Positions 1-6,769 of a stretch of 19,306 nucleotides of DNA are shown here, one piece after another. The DNA lies in contig SBEK01000059.1 of assembly GCA_009668925.1 (NCBI GenBank), forward strand, positions 1 through 19,306, written 5' to 3'. The notes below the pieces were generated by a model that saw nothing but the letters and a program-made list of their open reading frames with translations, did not search any database and was not told the origin of the DNA. Every line of letters starts with the position of its first letter. Position 1 is the first letter of the stretch. The position numbers and the translations under genes are program-made. Source of the stretch: Deltaproteobacteria bacterium (GTDB lineage: Bacteria; Desulfobacterota; Syntrophia; Syntrophales; Smithellaceae).

Positions 1-1285
1 CGCCGAGATCAAACTCCGCGCAGGAATCTTCGATGCTTTCCATAAAATCACGATAACGCGCCAGTTCCTGCTCCATCGTGCGGCGTTCGGTGACGTCGCG
101 TCCAATGCTGCGAAAGCCAGCCGGATGGCCGCCGGCATCGCGAATCAGCGACATCACCGCTTCCAGGGATTTTATTTTACCGTCTTTGCATAGAAATTCG
201 GCAACCACAATATTGACGGGCAACGCCTTGACGTAGATTTCGTGAAAGGCATTATAGACTTTATCCGCCTCCTGCTTGTTGGGGAAGCGTTCATGATGGC
301 GGAGCCGCATCAGCTCCTCTTTGGAATAGCCGAAAATCCGAACGGCTGCCTGATTACAGAATGTGCACCTGCCTGTGAGATCATACTCGGCGCAGACATC
401 GTCGACATTTTCGAAAAATTCACGATAGCGCCGCTGCTCGTCTTCCATCTGCTTTCGCTGCGTAATATCGCGGCCGATACCGCGGTAACCGATGGCCTGG
501 CCCGCCTGGTTCCGGATGATCGAAACGGAAGCTTCATAGTCGCGGATTTTTGCATCCCGGCGCAAGATTTTGTATTCCAGAATACTGGAAGAAACGTTGT
601 TTTTATACATCTGGTCATACAGACGAAACACGTGCTTGCCGTATTCACGATCAATGTGTCTTTCCCAGCGGTCCAGTCTTAGAAATTCTTCACGGGAATA
701 ACCGAAGATTCGCGGCAGGCCTTCATTGCAAAAGAGGATGTTTCCATCCAGATCAAACTCATAACACCCGTCGTCGATATTATCCACGAAGGTCCGGTAG
801 CGATCGCGTTCTGCTTCGATTTTCTTCCGGTCGGTCAGATCGCGGGTAATACTTCTAAACCCCGTCGCCTTCCCTTGCGCATCGCGGATCAGTGAAACGG
901 ATGCTTCGACAACTCTGGTCGTGCCGTCTTTGCGGACAAGATGGGTAAAGATGAAATGGGTGGTCTGGCCGGTCTGTTGGATTTCCCTCACGGCCTTCAT
1001 GGCGCTCGCGGCCTCTTCCTTTGCAGCGAAGAGGTCTTGATAGCGCTGTTCCATATATTCATCCCGGGTCAAGCCGACCAGAGCGCACGCTGCTTCGTTG
1101 CAGAAGATGCACCAGCCGCCAGCATCATACTCCGCATAGCCGTCGGCGGCGTTTTCCACAAAGTTCCTGTATCGCTCCTCGCTTGCCCGAAGCTTCCCCT
1201 CCTGCTCCCTGGTCTTTTCATGTTGCAGACGCAAGGACGCAAGTTCCGCAATCAACTGTGCCTTTGTTCTTCCGTCGTCTCTCAT
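1..1285 (-). CDS. Multi-PAS sensor protein (C-terminus cut off by window edge)
   Basis: Reading from the ATG at 1285 leftwards, the frame stays open for 428 codons to the window edge, so the C-terminal output domain is missing. A GGAGGT Shine-Dalgarno lies at 1298-1303 and an in-frame stop at 1325-1327, so no longer start is possible. Residues 1-36 look like a charged coiled coil. PAS domains follow at about 37-155, 160-278 and 283-401, and a fourth begins at about 406. Each starts with a YR-x-F-x-E/D-N/S motif and ends with a PAC-like R-D-x-T-x-R-K/R segment. The repeat start tyrosines (39, 163, 287, 411) are exactly 124 residues apart. No membrane helix or signal peptide is visible, so it is probably cytosolic. 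Tandem PAS proteins are normally histidine kinases or GGDEF/EAL proteins. Which output this one has, and its ligand, cannot be seen. Confidence 0.9.
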   Translation of the reverse strand, partial: MRDDGRTKAQLIAELASLRLQHEKTREQEGKLRASEERYRNFVENAADGYAEYDAGGWCIFCNEAACALVGLTRDEYMEQRYQDLFAAKEEAASAMKAVREIQQTGQTTHFIFTHLVRKDGTTRVVEASVSLIRDAQGKATGFRSITRDLTDRKKIEAERDRYRTFVDNIDDGCYEFDLDGNILFCNEGLPRIFGYSREEFLRLDRWERHIDREYGKHVFRLYDQMYKNNVSSSILEYKILRRDAKIRDYEASVSIIRNQAGQAIGYRGIGRDITQRKQMEDEQRRYREFFENVDDVCAEYDLTGRCTFCNQAAVRIFGYSKEELMRLRHHERFPNKQEADKVYNAFHEIYVKALPVNIVVAEFLCKDGKIKSLEAVMSLIRDAGGHPAGFRSIGRDVTERRTMEQELARYRDFMESIEDSCAEFDLG

Positions 1286-1658
1286 GGGTGTGCATTCACC
1301 TCCGAAGATGATTGAGAACGATGCCTACAGGTAGAACGATGATGCCCAGGTATTGAGGCCGCAGGCTGCGGCACTATGAATTCCGGCGGCAAGAAGGAGG
1401 ACATGATCTTTGTGCGCGCCGTTATTCAAAGAACACGGGTCACAAAAGAGCTCAGGCACAGTCGACGCTGACGGCCGCGGCAAAGCCGCTGCATGTTCGG
1501 CAATCGGAATTATTCCTTCACCAAATAACCGGGAAACCGTGATGCCTTCGCAGTGCCGGCCAGCAGCCTTGTGCATCAGGAGAAAATCGGCACGCACACA
1601 CCTGTAACATCAGGTGGCCCGATCATTGATAAGATCGTCGGGGTCATGATCATAAACA
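1286..1658. other. Intergenic region without a convincing gene
   Basis: This stretch between the PAS sensor and the downstream lipoprotein has only short open frames on both strands, none with a convincing ribosome binding site plus a recognisable protein. The longest is a 90-codon minus-strand frame at 1325-1597 starting with GTG and lacking a Shine-Dalgarno. It may contain a decayed gene, but I recognise nothing. The promoter of the PAS gene must lie here, but no clear -35/-10 pair stood out. Confidence 0.5.
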
Positions 1659-1688
1659 GAGGGCTTTCACCTTTCGGCAAAAGCCCTC
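1659..1688 (-). terminator. Hairpin after the small lipoprotein gene
   Basis: A perfect 9-bp inverted repeat (GAGGGCTTT at 1659-1667, AAAGCCCTC at 1680-1688) with a 12-nt loop lies about 40 bp downstream of the minus-strand lipoprotein stop codon. Read on the minus strand the stem is followed by TGTTTATG rather than a clean U-run, so it is a plausible but weak intrinsic terminator. Confidence 0.5.
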
Positions 1689-1729
1689 AAATAATATATT
1701 GGAGAAGATGGCTTACGGATATCTGCTAA

Positions 1730-2350
1730 CTATTTCTTCTTCGCCAGATCCGCGAGTGTCGCTTCCAGGTGCTTTTGCGCCGCAGTCGGAGGTTTCACAG
1801 CTCTGGGCATGTCGCCGAATGCGTCGACGTTGTTCAGCTCGGCCATCACGCTGCGCAAACCTGCGTCAAAAGAAAAGGCGCGGACCGGTTTATTGAAATT
1901 GATTTCTTTCCCGTACTGGGACACAAACGATGCCGCTTTTTCGCTAATCATAAGACCGTCGGCGGCATCTCCGTTCTGATCAAGGGTCTGCAGTAAAACA
2001 CAGATATTGACCACGCGCTGATCCTTGATATCCTTCGCGTCGGAAACGATATCCAGAGGTGTAACCACCGGCTTGCCGAGCGCGGAACCCAGCACCAGAG
2101 TGCCTACGGAAAAAGTAACAGTCTCGCCCGCCTTGTATTCAAAGATACCATCTGCTTTGGTTACGCCTTTAAGTGTCGGGGTGGAGTAGTTCAGTCCGCC
2201 AACCGGCCCATCCATAAAAACGCCCTTTAAAGCACCCGGCGAACTGCTTACGCTCGAATTCAAAGAGCTGCAACCCATCACCAGTGCTATCAGAAACACC
2301 CCTGAAACCGACAATACAAAACGACGCATCAAAACATTTGATTTCTTCAT
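1730..2350 (-). CDS. Small lipoprotein of unknown function
   Basis: This 206-residue protein has a basic N-terminus, a hydrophobic stretch at 10-25 and a lipobox ending in LVMGC, with Cys27 as the lipidated residue and Ser at +2, so outer-membrane sorting is expected. Start ATG is preceded by GAGGGG at 6-nt spacing. Residues about 42-100 contain a short beta-rich module with the pattern G-V-F-x-D-x-x-V-x-G-L-x-Y, then D-G-x-F-x-Y and a G-E-T-V-T-F-S-V-G core. From memory, this module is common at the N-terminus of larger secreted proteins of Geobacter- and Vibrio-like bacteria; here it is almost the whole mature protein. Residues about 100-206 look helical and end in a lysine cluster. No enzymatic motif is visible. 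It appears monocistronic, with its own promoter and a downstream hairpin. Confidence 0.8.
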   Translation of the reverse strand: MKKSNVLMRRFVLSVSGVFLIALVMGCSSLNSSVSSSPGALKGVFMDGPVGGLNYSTPTLKGVTKADGIFEYKAGETVTFSVGTLVLGSALGKPVVTPLDIVSDAKDIKDQRVVNICVLLQTLDQNGDAADGLMISEKAASFVSQYGKEINFNKPVRAFSFDAGLRSVMAELNNVDAFGDMPRAVKPPTAAQKHLEATLADLAKKK

Positions 2351-2384
2351 AGCGTACCCCTCTCTTTAAAATTAATTTTGAACA

Positions 2385-2413
2385 TTAATAGTATAGATGA
2401 TTCATATTGTCAA
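2385..2413 (-). promoter_or_regulatory. Sigma70-like promoter of the small lipoprotein gene
   Basis: On the minus strand TTGACA (2408-2413) is followed after exactly 17 bp by TATTAA (2385-2390), in a strongly AT-rich segment. The -10 box lies about 35 bp upstream of the start codon of the 206-residue lipoprotein. The -35 box is a perfect consensus and the spacing is ideal. Confidence 0.65.
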
Positions 2414-2587
2414 TGATTGAAAAATAATTAATAAGATTGATCTCCTAACGAAGTTATGTCCGGCCGATTTTGAAGCGTCTTTCCTCCCGGGGCGAGCAGC
2501 CCGGCAGAAAGAATTCAGATCCCCGGGAAGGGCACGAAGAGCCGCCGGGGGTCGCTCGCGCCGCCTTCAGGCCGCACCACTTTTTTG

Positions 2588-3556
2588 CTATACGGTTTTG
2601 CCGCCTCCACGCGGGAACGCCGCTTTGTCGATGAGGCAGCCGGCCAGGCACACTTCCGTGCAGTTGCCGTCGCAGGGTTCCACATGAATGGTGACGGCAG
2701 CGGACGGAAGTTTATCCATAATAACGTGCTTGAGGTCCCGGGTAATGCCGTGCGACGCCTCGACCGTCATCTGCGGATCCACTTTAATGTGAAATTCGAT
2801 GAACCGGAAGTTGCCGGCCTTGCGCGTCTTTAATTGATGATACCCATGGATCTCCGGTCTGCGACTCGCGATCACCTCGCGGATCCATCCCTCCTCGTCC
2901 GGCGGCAATTTCACATCCATCAGATCGCCCAGCGCCTGTGTGGTTAAATCGTAGGCCGCCTTCAGGATGAACGTCGCCACGAAAATCGCGGCGACCGGGT
3001 CCAGCCAGTGAATACGCGGATCAACAAAAAAGAAATGGCTGATCCAGATGATGGACAGACTGACCATAACGCCTACGGATGTGAAAACGTCGGTCCGCAA
3101 GTGCCAGGCGTCCGCCGTGAGGGCGATGGAATCGGCTTCCTTTCCGACGGCAAAAAGCCTCTGCGAGACAAAAAAATTAAGGACGGCGGATAAGAACATC
3201 ACGGCGACGCCCCATCCGGGCGATTCTACTTCCTCGGCCGACGCGAGCTTTTTGAGCGCCTCGAAAATGATCCAGAACGCCGCAATAAAAATCAGGACCG
3301 CTTCGATCAATCCGGAGATGCTTTCAACTTTGCCGTGCCCGAAAGGATGAACCTCATCCGCCGGAAGGTGCGATTTCTTAACGGAGACCATGGCAATAAT
3401 CGCCGCCAGCAAATCCATACCCGAATGAATCGCTTCCGAAATGATCGACACGGATCCGATCAGCGCACCGACAATGATTTTGAAAACAACCAGTATCGAA
3501 TTCGACGCGACCGACAGGACCGCGACCCGTTCTTTACGTTCCTGGATAGAGACCAC
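2588..3556 (-). CDS. Cation diffusion facilitator (CDF) family metal efflux transporter
   Basis: This inner-membrane divalent cation/proton antiporter probably exports Zn(II), Co(II) or similar. I chose the GTG at 3554-3556, which has GGAGG 8 nt upstream and gives 322 residues, the usual CDF length. The frame stays open to 3778 but would then overlap the divergent gene. The first membrane metal site is seen as A-I-H-S-G-M-D and the matching TM5 site as A-W-H-L-R-T-D. An H-P-F-G-H-G-K-V-E loop follows TM2, all hallmarks of the family. The HxxxD/HxxxD pairing suggests a zinc-type member. The cytoplasmic C-terminal domain (about residues 215-322) carries F-H-I-K-V-D and H-V-E-P motifs. It ends with four cysteines spaced exactly four apart (residues 295, 299, 303, 307), a feature not required in the family. 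It stands alone, divergent from the EF-P cassette. Confidence 0.9.
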   Translation of the reverse strand: MVSIQERKERVAVLSVASNSILVVFKIIVGALIGSVSIISEAIHSGMDLLAAIIAMVSVKKSHLPADEVHPFGHGKVESISGLIEAVLIFIAAFWIIFEALKKLASAEEVESPGWGVAVMFLSAVLNFFVSQRLFAVGKEADSIALTADAWHLRTDVFTSVGVMVSLSIIWISHFFFVDPRIHWLDPVAAIFVATFILKAAYDLTTQALGDLMDVKLPPDEEGWIREVIASRRPEIHGYHQLKTRKAGNFRFIEFHIKVDPQMTVEASHGITRDLKHVIMDKLPSAAVTIHVEPCDGNCTEVCLAGCLIDKAAFPRGGGKTV

Positions 3557-3706
3557 CGTAAATGCCTCCGCTTGAATAGGTCTGGTCTTCCATATCACGG
3601 CCGCTTTGCAAATTCTCCTTTTTTTTGGTTTGGGGAAGCTTATGGATTTCCTATGCACAGACGGGAAATTGTGGTACGACACCTGCCGCAAATGGTTTAA
3701 AATGTT

Positions 3707-4795
3707 ATGGATAAGAAAAAAATGCTTTCCCGTCTTCCGGATGCTTCGCGTCGGAATTGGCTCGATTGGCGCTGGCAATTTAAGAACCGCGTCACATCGC
3801 TAACGGGGTTGGCCGGAATTCTGGATAGGCCCGTGGCCGAAGTTGAAAAGCTGCGTGCGGTGCACGCCGCCTATCCGCTGGCGGTTACGCCTTATTATTT
3901 ATCCCTGATTCAATTTGACGACCCGAGCGACCCTCTCGCTGTGCAGTGCCTTCCCGATCTGCGGGAAATATCCCCTGCCGCCAATTGCCCGGCGGATCCG
4001 CTTCATGAAGACGACTGTATGCCCGTGCCGAAACTGCTCCATCGCTATCCCGACCGGGTTCTGGCCCTTGTGACAAAAACATGTGCCACCTACTGCCGGC
4101 ACTGCAACCGCAAACGGCACTGGAAAACCCGCGATGCCTCTTCGTTTCCCGGCCGCCTCACAAAGATGGTCCGCTACGTCGCCGACTCCCCTCAGGTTCG
4201 GGAAGTTATTCTATCCGGCGGCGATCCGCTCACGTACGACGACGAAAAGCTGGAGATGATTCTTAAAGCGTTTGCCGACATCCCGCATGTGGAGGTGCTG
4301 CGCATCGGCAGCCGCATTCCCGTTGTCCTGCCCATGAGGATCACCAGGAATCTCTGCCGGATGCTCAGGCGCTACCGGCCTCTGTGGTTCAATACACAAT
4401 TCAATCACCCCTCCGAAATAACACCGGACTCCGCGCGCGCCTGCGACATGATTCAGGAAGCCGGCATTCCGGTCTCCAATCAATCCGTTCTGCTCAGAGG
4501 AATCAATGATTCCCCCGAGGTCATGAAGCGTCTGCTCTATGGCTTGCAGAAGATATCGGTTCGTCCTTATTATCTTTTTCATTGCGAGCCCGTCAAAGGC
4601 TGCACCCATTTCCGAACGGATGCCGGATCGGGGCTGGCCCTGATGGACGGACTGCGCCGGCATTGCTCCGGGCTGGCGCTGCCCCAATATGTGGCCGACC
4701 TGCCCGGCTCGGCAGGAAAAGCTCCGCTTCTGGCCCTGTCTTTGTCCATAAAAAATGATTTGATAAAACATCAAGATTTCTTTGACTTTTTTTAA
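3707..4795 (+). CDS. epmB: Lysine 2,3-aminomutase family radical SAM enzyme, probably EF-P-linked EpmB
   Basis: This 362-residue PLP-dependent radical SAM enzyme should convert (S)-alpha-lysine to (R)-beta-lysine. The [4Fe-4S] motif CxxxCxxC is at Cys126, Cys130 and Cys133, S-G-G-D-P-L at 170-175 is the SAM/PLP region, and the PLP lysine is probably Lys338 in G-S-A-G-K-A-P. An in-frame stop lies just upstream (3698-3700), so the ATG at 3707 is the first possible start; no good Shine-Dalgarno precedes it. It sits 67 bp upstream of efp and next to epmA, which argues for the EF-P modification role. The length fits EpmB (about 340) better than catabolic KamA (about 416). However, the C-terminal half (H-F-R-T, G-L-R-R-H-C-S-G, V-A-D-L-P-G) resembles KamA/AblA, so free beta-lysine production is an alternative. 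No ablB acetyltransferase is adjacent. Confidence 0.85.
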   Translation: MDKKKMLSRLPDASRRNWLDWRWQFKNRVTSLTGLAGILDRPVAEVEKLRAVHAAYPLAVTPYYLSLIQFDDPSDPLAVQCLPDLREISPAANCPADPLHEDDCMPVPKLLHRYPDRVLALVTKTCATYCRHCNRKRHWKTRDASSFPGRLTKMVRYVADSPQVREVILSGGDPLTYDDEKLEMILKAFADIPHVEVLRIGSRIPVVLPMRITRNLCRMLRRYRPLWFNTQFNHPSEITPDSARACDMIQEAGIPVSNQSVLLRGINDSPEVMKRLLYGLQKISVRPYYLFHCEPVKGCTHFRTDAGSGLALMDGLRRHCSGLALPQYVADLPGSAGKAPLLALSLSIKNDLIKHQDFFDFF

Positions 4796-4862
4796 TATTT
4801 GGATTAGGAAAGGCATCAAATAAATCCTGACCACATTAAAAGGATGAGGAGAAATACGTTTT

Positions 4863-5426
4863 ATGTACACCGCAAGTGATTTAAGAAAAGGCCTGCGCCT
4901 GAAAATCGACGGCGATCCCTATGTGATTACCGAATTCAATTTCGTGAAGCCCGGCAAAGGACAGGCTCTGTATCGCACCAAGCTCAAGAACATGATCAAC
5001 GGCAACCAGTTCGAACGCACCTTCCGCTCCGTGGATATGTTTGAACCGGCCGACCTGCGCGAAAAGAAAATGCAGTATCTATACAAAGAGGGCGATAAGT
5101 ATTGTTTCATGGATAACGAAACCTATGAGCAGGTTTATCTGACGGAAGCACAGGTCGACGATGCCATCAATTACATGACCGACAATATCGAAGTCGAAAT
5201 CCTGCTGTTTGAAGACCGGCCCATCGGCATCAGCCTGCCCAACTTTGTCGAACTGATCGTCACCGAAGCGGAGCCCTGGGCAAAGGGGGACACGGTTTCC
5301 GGCGCGACCAAGCCGGTCAAAGTGCAGACGGGCGCAACCGTTCTGGTTCCGACCTTCGTTTCCGAGGGAGAAAAGATCCGCATTGATACGCGCACGGGAG
5401 AGTATCTGACCAGAGTCAAAGGCTGA
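4863..5426 (+). CDS. efp: Elongation factor P
   Basis: This 187-residue translation factor binds between the P and E sites and rescues ribosomes stalled on polyproline. The length is typical. The N-terminal KOW-like domain I carries the K-P-G-K-G-Q loop with Lys32 at its tip, the position of the beta-lysylated Lys34 of E. coli. The following A-L-Y-R-T-K-L-K-N strand also fits the family. Domains II and III occupy about residues 65-187 and end with the conserved R-I-D-T-R-T-G-E-Y motif. The ATG has an AGGAG about 11 nt upstream. It lies between the aminomutase gene and epmA on the same strand, so a common transcript of modifier, target, modifier is likely. The loop lysine is present, consistent with EpmA/EpmB-type modification rather than the arginine-rhamnosylated EarP type. 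Confidence 0.97.
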   Translation: MYTASDLRKGLRLKIDGDPYVITEFNFVKPGKGQALYRTKLKNMINGNQFERTFRSVDMFEPADLREKKMQYLYKEGDKYCFMDNETYEQVYLTEAQVDDAINYMTDNIEVEILLFEDRPIGISLPNFVELIVTEAEPWAKGDTVSGATKPVKVQTGATVLVPTFVSEGEKIRIDTRTGEYLTRVKG

Positions 5427-5440
5427 TCTCCTTTCTTTAT

Positions 5441-5447
5441 GGAGGAG
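5441..5447 (+). promoter_or_regulatory. Shine-Dalgarno that sets the epmA start at TTG
   Basis: GGAGGAG is followed by 6 nt and then an in-frame TTG at 5454-5456. The upstream in-frame ATG at 5439 overlaps this sequence and has no binding site of its own, so TTG is the likelier start codon. Confidence 0.65.
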
Positions 5448-5453
5448 AATCTC

Positions 5454-6392
5454 TTGACCCAATTTCATCAAGACGACCAATTTCAACTGGCGCGCAAGGC
5501 GAACAATCTTCGCCTGCGCGCCGGTTTCATTTCCGGCATCCGCCGTTTTTTTCATGAACACGATTTTTTGGAAGTGGAAACCCCCGTGCGCATCCCCGCC
5601 CCCGCGCCCGAAGAACACATTGAGGCCATTGCCTCGGGCGACTGGTTTCTGCAAACCTCTCCGGAACTCTGCATGAAGAGGCTTCTCGCCTCGGGCTACC
5701 CCCGGATCTTTCAGTTCTGCAAATGTTTTCGCGCCGACGAACGGGGCGGCCAGCATCTGCCGGAATTCACGATGCTCGAATGGTATGCGGCCGGGTTCGA
5801 TTACATCCAATTGATGGATCAATGCGAGCAGCTGCTCATGGCCGCGATGAAGAAGACGGGAATTAGCGAGCATATCTTCTGGCAGAATAGAAAAATATGT
5901 ATCGCATCGCCATGGGAGAGGCTGACCGTCGCCGATGCTTTTTTGAAATTTGCGCCGGTCTCCGTGCAGGAAGCCCTTGATCAGGACCGGTTTGATGAAA
6001 TTCTGGTGGAGTTCGTCGAACCGCACTTAGGCGCCGACCGTCCGACTTTCCTTTACGACTATCCCGCACCCCTCGCGGCATTGGCCCGAATAAAGAAGAG
6101 CGATCCGGCCGTCGCGGAACGCTTCGAGCTTTACATCGGCGGAATGGAGCTGGCCAACGGCTTTTCGGAATTGACGGACGCCGCTGAACAAAGAAAACGT
6201 TTCGAAAAAGCGACCCAGACGCGCGCCGCCAAGCATTGGGCGCCTTACGCCATGCCGGAAAAGTTTCTGGCTGCGCTCCCCGCGATGCCGGATGCCGCAG
6301 GCATCGCGCTCGGCATCGACCGGATGATCATGCTGCTTGCCGATACGGAAAATATCGACGATGTCGTGGCCTTAACGCCGGAAAGCCTCTGA
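5454..6392 (+). CDS. epmA: EF-P--(R)-beta-lysine ligase EpmA (GenX/PoxA/YjeA)
   Basis: This 312-residue class II lysyl-tRNA synthetase paralogue lacks the anticodon-binding domain. It activates beta-lysine with ATP and transfers it to the loop lysine of EF-P. Class II motif 1 is around F-L-E-V-E-T-P-V, motif 2 is the F-R-A-D-E-R...H-L-P-E-F-T-M-L-E-W-Y block, and motif 3 is G-I-A-L-G-I-D-R near the C-terminus. The order and length match the YjeA/GenX family (E. coli about 325). S-P-E-L-C-M-K-R-L-L is the family's substrate-binding helix. The TTG at 5454 is preferred because a strong GGAGGAG precedes it; an ATG at 5439 would add five residues but overlaps that site. It begins 27 bp after efp, so co-expression is expected. 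EpmC (hydroxylase) is not seen nearby. Confidence 0.93.
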   Translation: MTQFHQDDQFQLARKANNLRLRAGFISGIRRFFHEHDFLEVETPVRIPAPAPEEHIEAIASGDWFLQTSPELCMKRLLASGYPRIFQFCKCFRADERGGQHLPEFTMLEWYAAGFDYIQLMDQCEQLLMAAMKKTGISEHIFWQNRKICIASPWERLTVADAFLKFAPVSVQEALDQDRFDEILVEFVEPHLGADRPTFLYDYPAPLAALARIKKSDPAVAERFELYIGGMELANGFSELTDAAEQRKRFEKATQTRAAKHWAPYAMPEKFLAALPAMPDAAGIALGIDRMIMLLADTENIDDVVALTPESL

Positions 6393-6451
6393 GTAAACTC
6401 GCCATAAAACAATTTACCTTATCATTTGCATATTTGATTTTTATTCCCCGT

Positions 6452-6643
6452 GAAGAATATCGAGCCTGTGTCTCGTCTGCGCTCAGAATCTTTTTACGAC
6501 CCAGCAGCCGCTCGCTGCACTGCCCGGCCAAAACTCGCGCTACGCGCTCAAACAGTTGCCCGGGCGGACGTTCCGCTTCGCGGGCAGGGTCCCCGTAAAA
6601 ATCTTCAATTCGCGCAGTCCGCGACACAGACTCCACATTCTGC
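6452..6643. repeat. MITE-like imperfect inverted-repeat element
   Basis: Two arms, 6452-6498 and 6594-6643, are imperfect reverse complements. Over the central 40 aligned columns (6462-6498 against 6594-6633) I count 30 identities with three small gaps, and similarity continues outward for about 10 nt. The 95-nt middle is GC-rich and holds shorter nested hairpins, for example GCAGC/GCTGC around 6502-6518 and CTGCCCG/CGGGCAG. No transposase is encoded. A minus-strand frame running through it has no ribosome site or recognisable protein. The structure looks like a non-autonomous mobile element or large REP-type repeat. No obvious target-site duplication was seen. Confidence 0.5.
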
Positions 6644-6721
6644 TGCCGGTTCTTTACTCTAAGTATCTTTTCGACCGGTTACTGGAAAGTTGATTTAATC
6701 TTTGATTGATTTGAAGGTTGT

Positions 6722-6761
6722 GGCGGGTGAAGGCCTGCTCAGGGCAGTGCCGTCACCCGCC
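6722..6761 (-). terminator. Hairpin after the repeat-rich lipoprotein gene
   Basis: A perfect 9-bp inverted repeat (GGCGGGTGA at 6722-6730, TCACCCGCC at 6753-6761) lies 8 nt beyond the minus-strand stop codon at 6770-6772. The 22-nt loop contains a further small GCCT/AGGGC pairing. A strong U-run does not follow, so it may stop transcription only partly or protect the mRNA end. Confidence 0.55.
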
Positions 6762-6769
6762 GGATGGTT

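Noticed and set aside
1325..1597. Minus-strand 90-codon open frame in the gap after the PAS gene
   Set aside because: It starts at a GTG without a Shine-Dalgarno, has no recognisable domain, and competes with an equally open frame on the other strand. It may be a relic, but nothing supports a live gene.
2460..2560. Long-range inverted CCCGGGG/CCCCGGG pair after the CDF gene
   Set aside because: The arms are about 30 nt apart, short and purely G/C in a GC-rich segment; not convincing as a terminator or repeat.
5079..6026. 315-codon minus-strand open frame across efp and epmA
   Set aside because: It is antisense to two highly conserved genes; its composition is that of a reverse-frame shadow in GC-rich codons, with no domain.
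6328..6636. Minus-strand open frame of 102 codons overlapping the end of epmA
   Set aside because: It overlaps a conserved gene end and the inverted-repeat element; its length is explained by the GC-rich repeat, and no ribosome site is seen.
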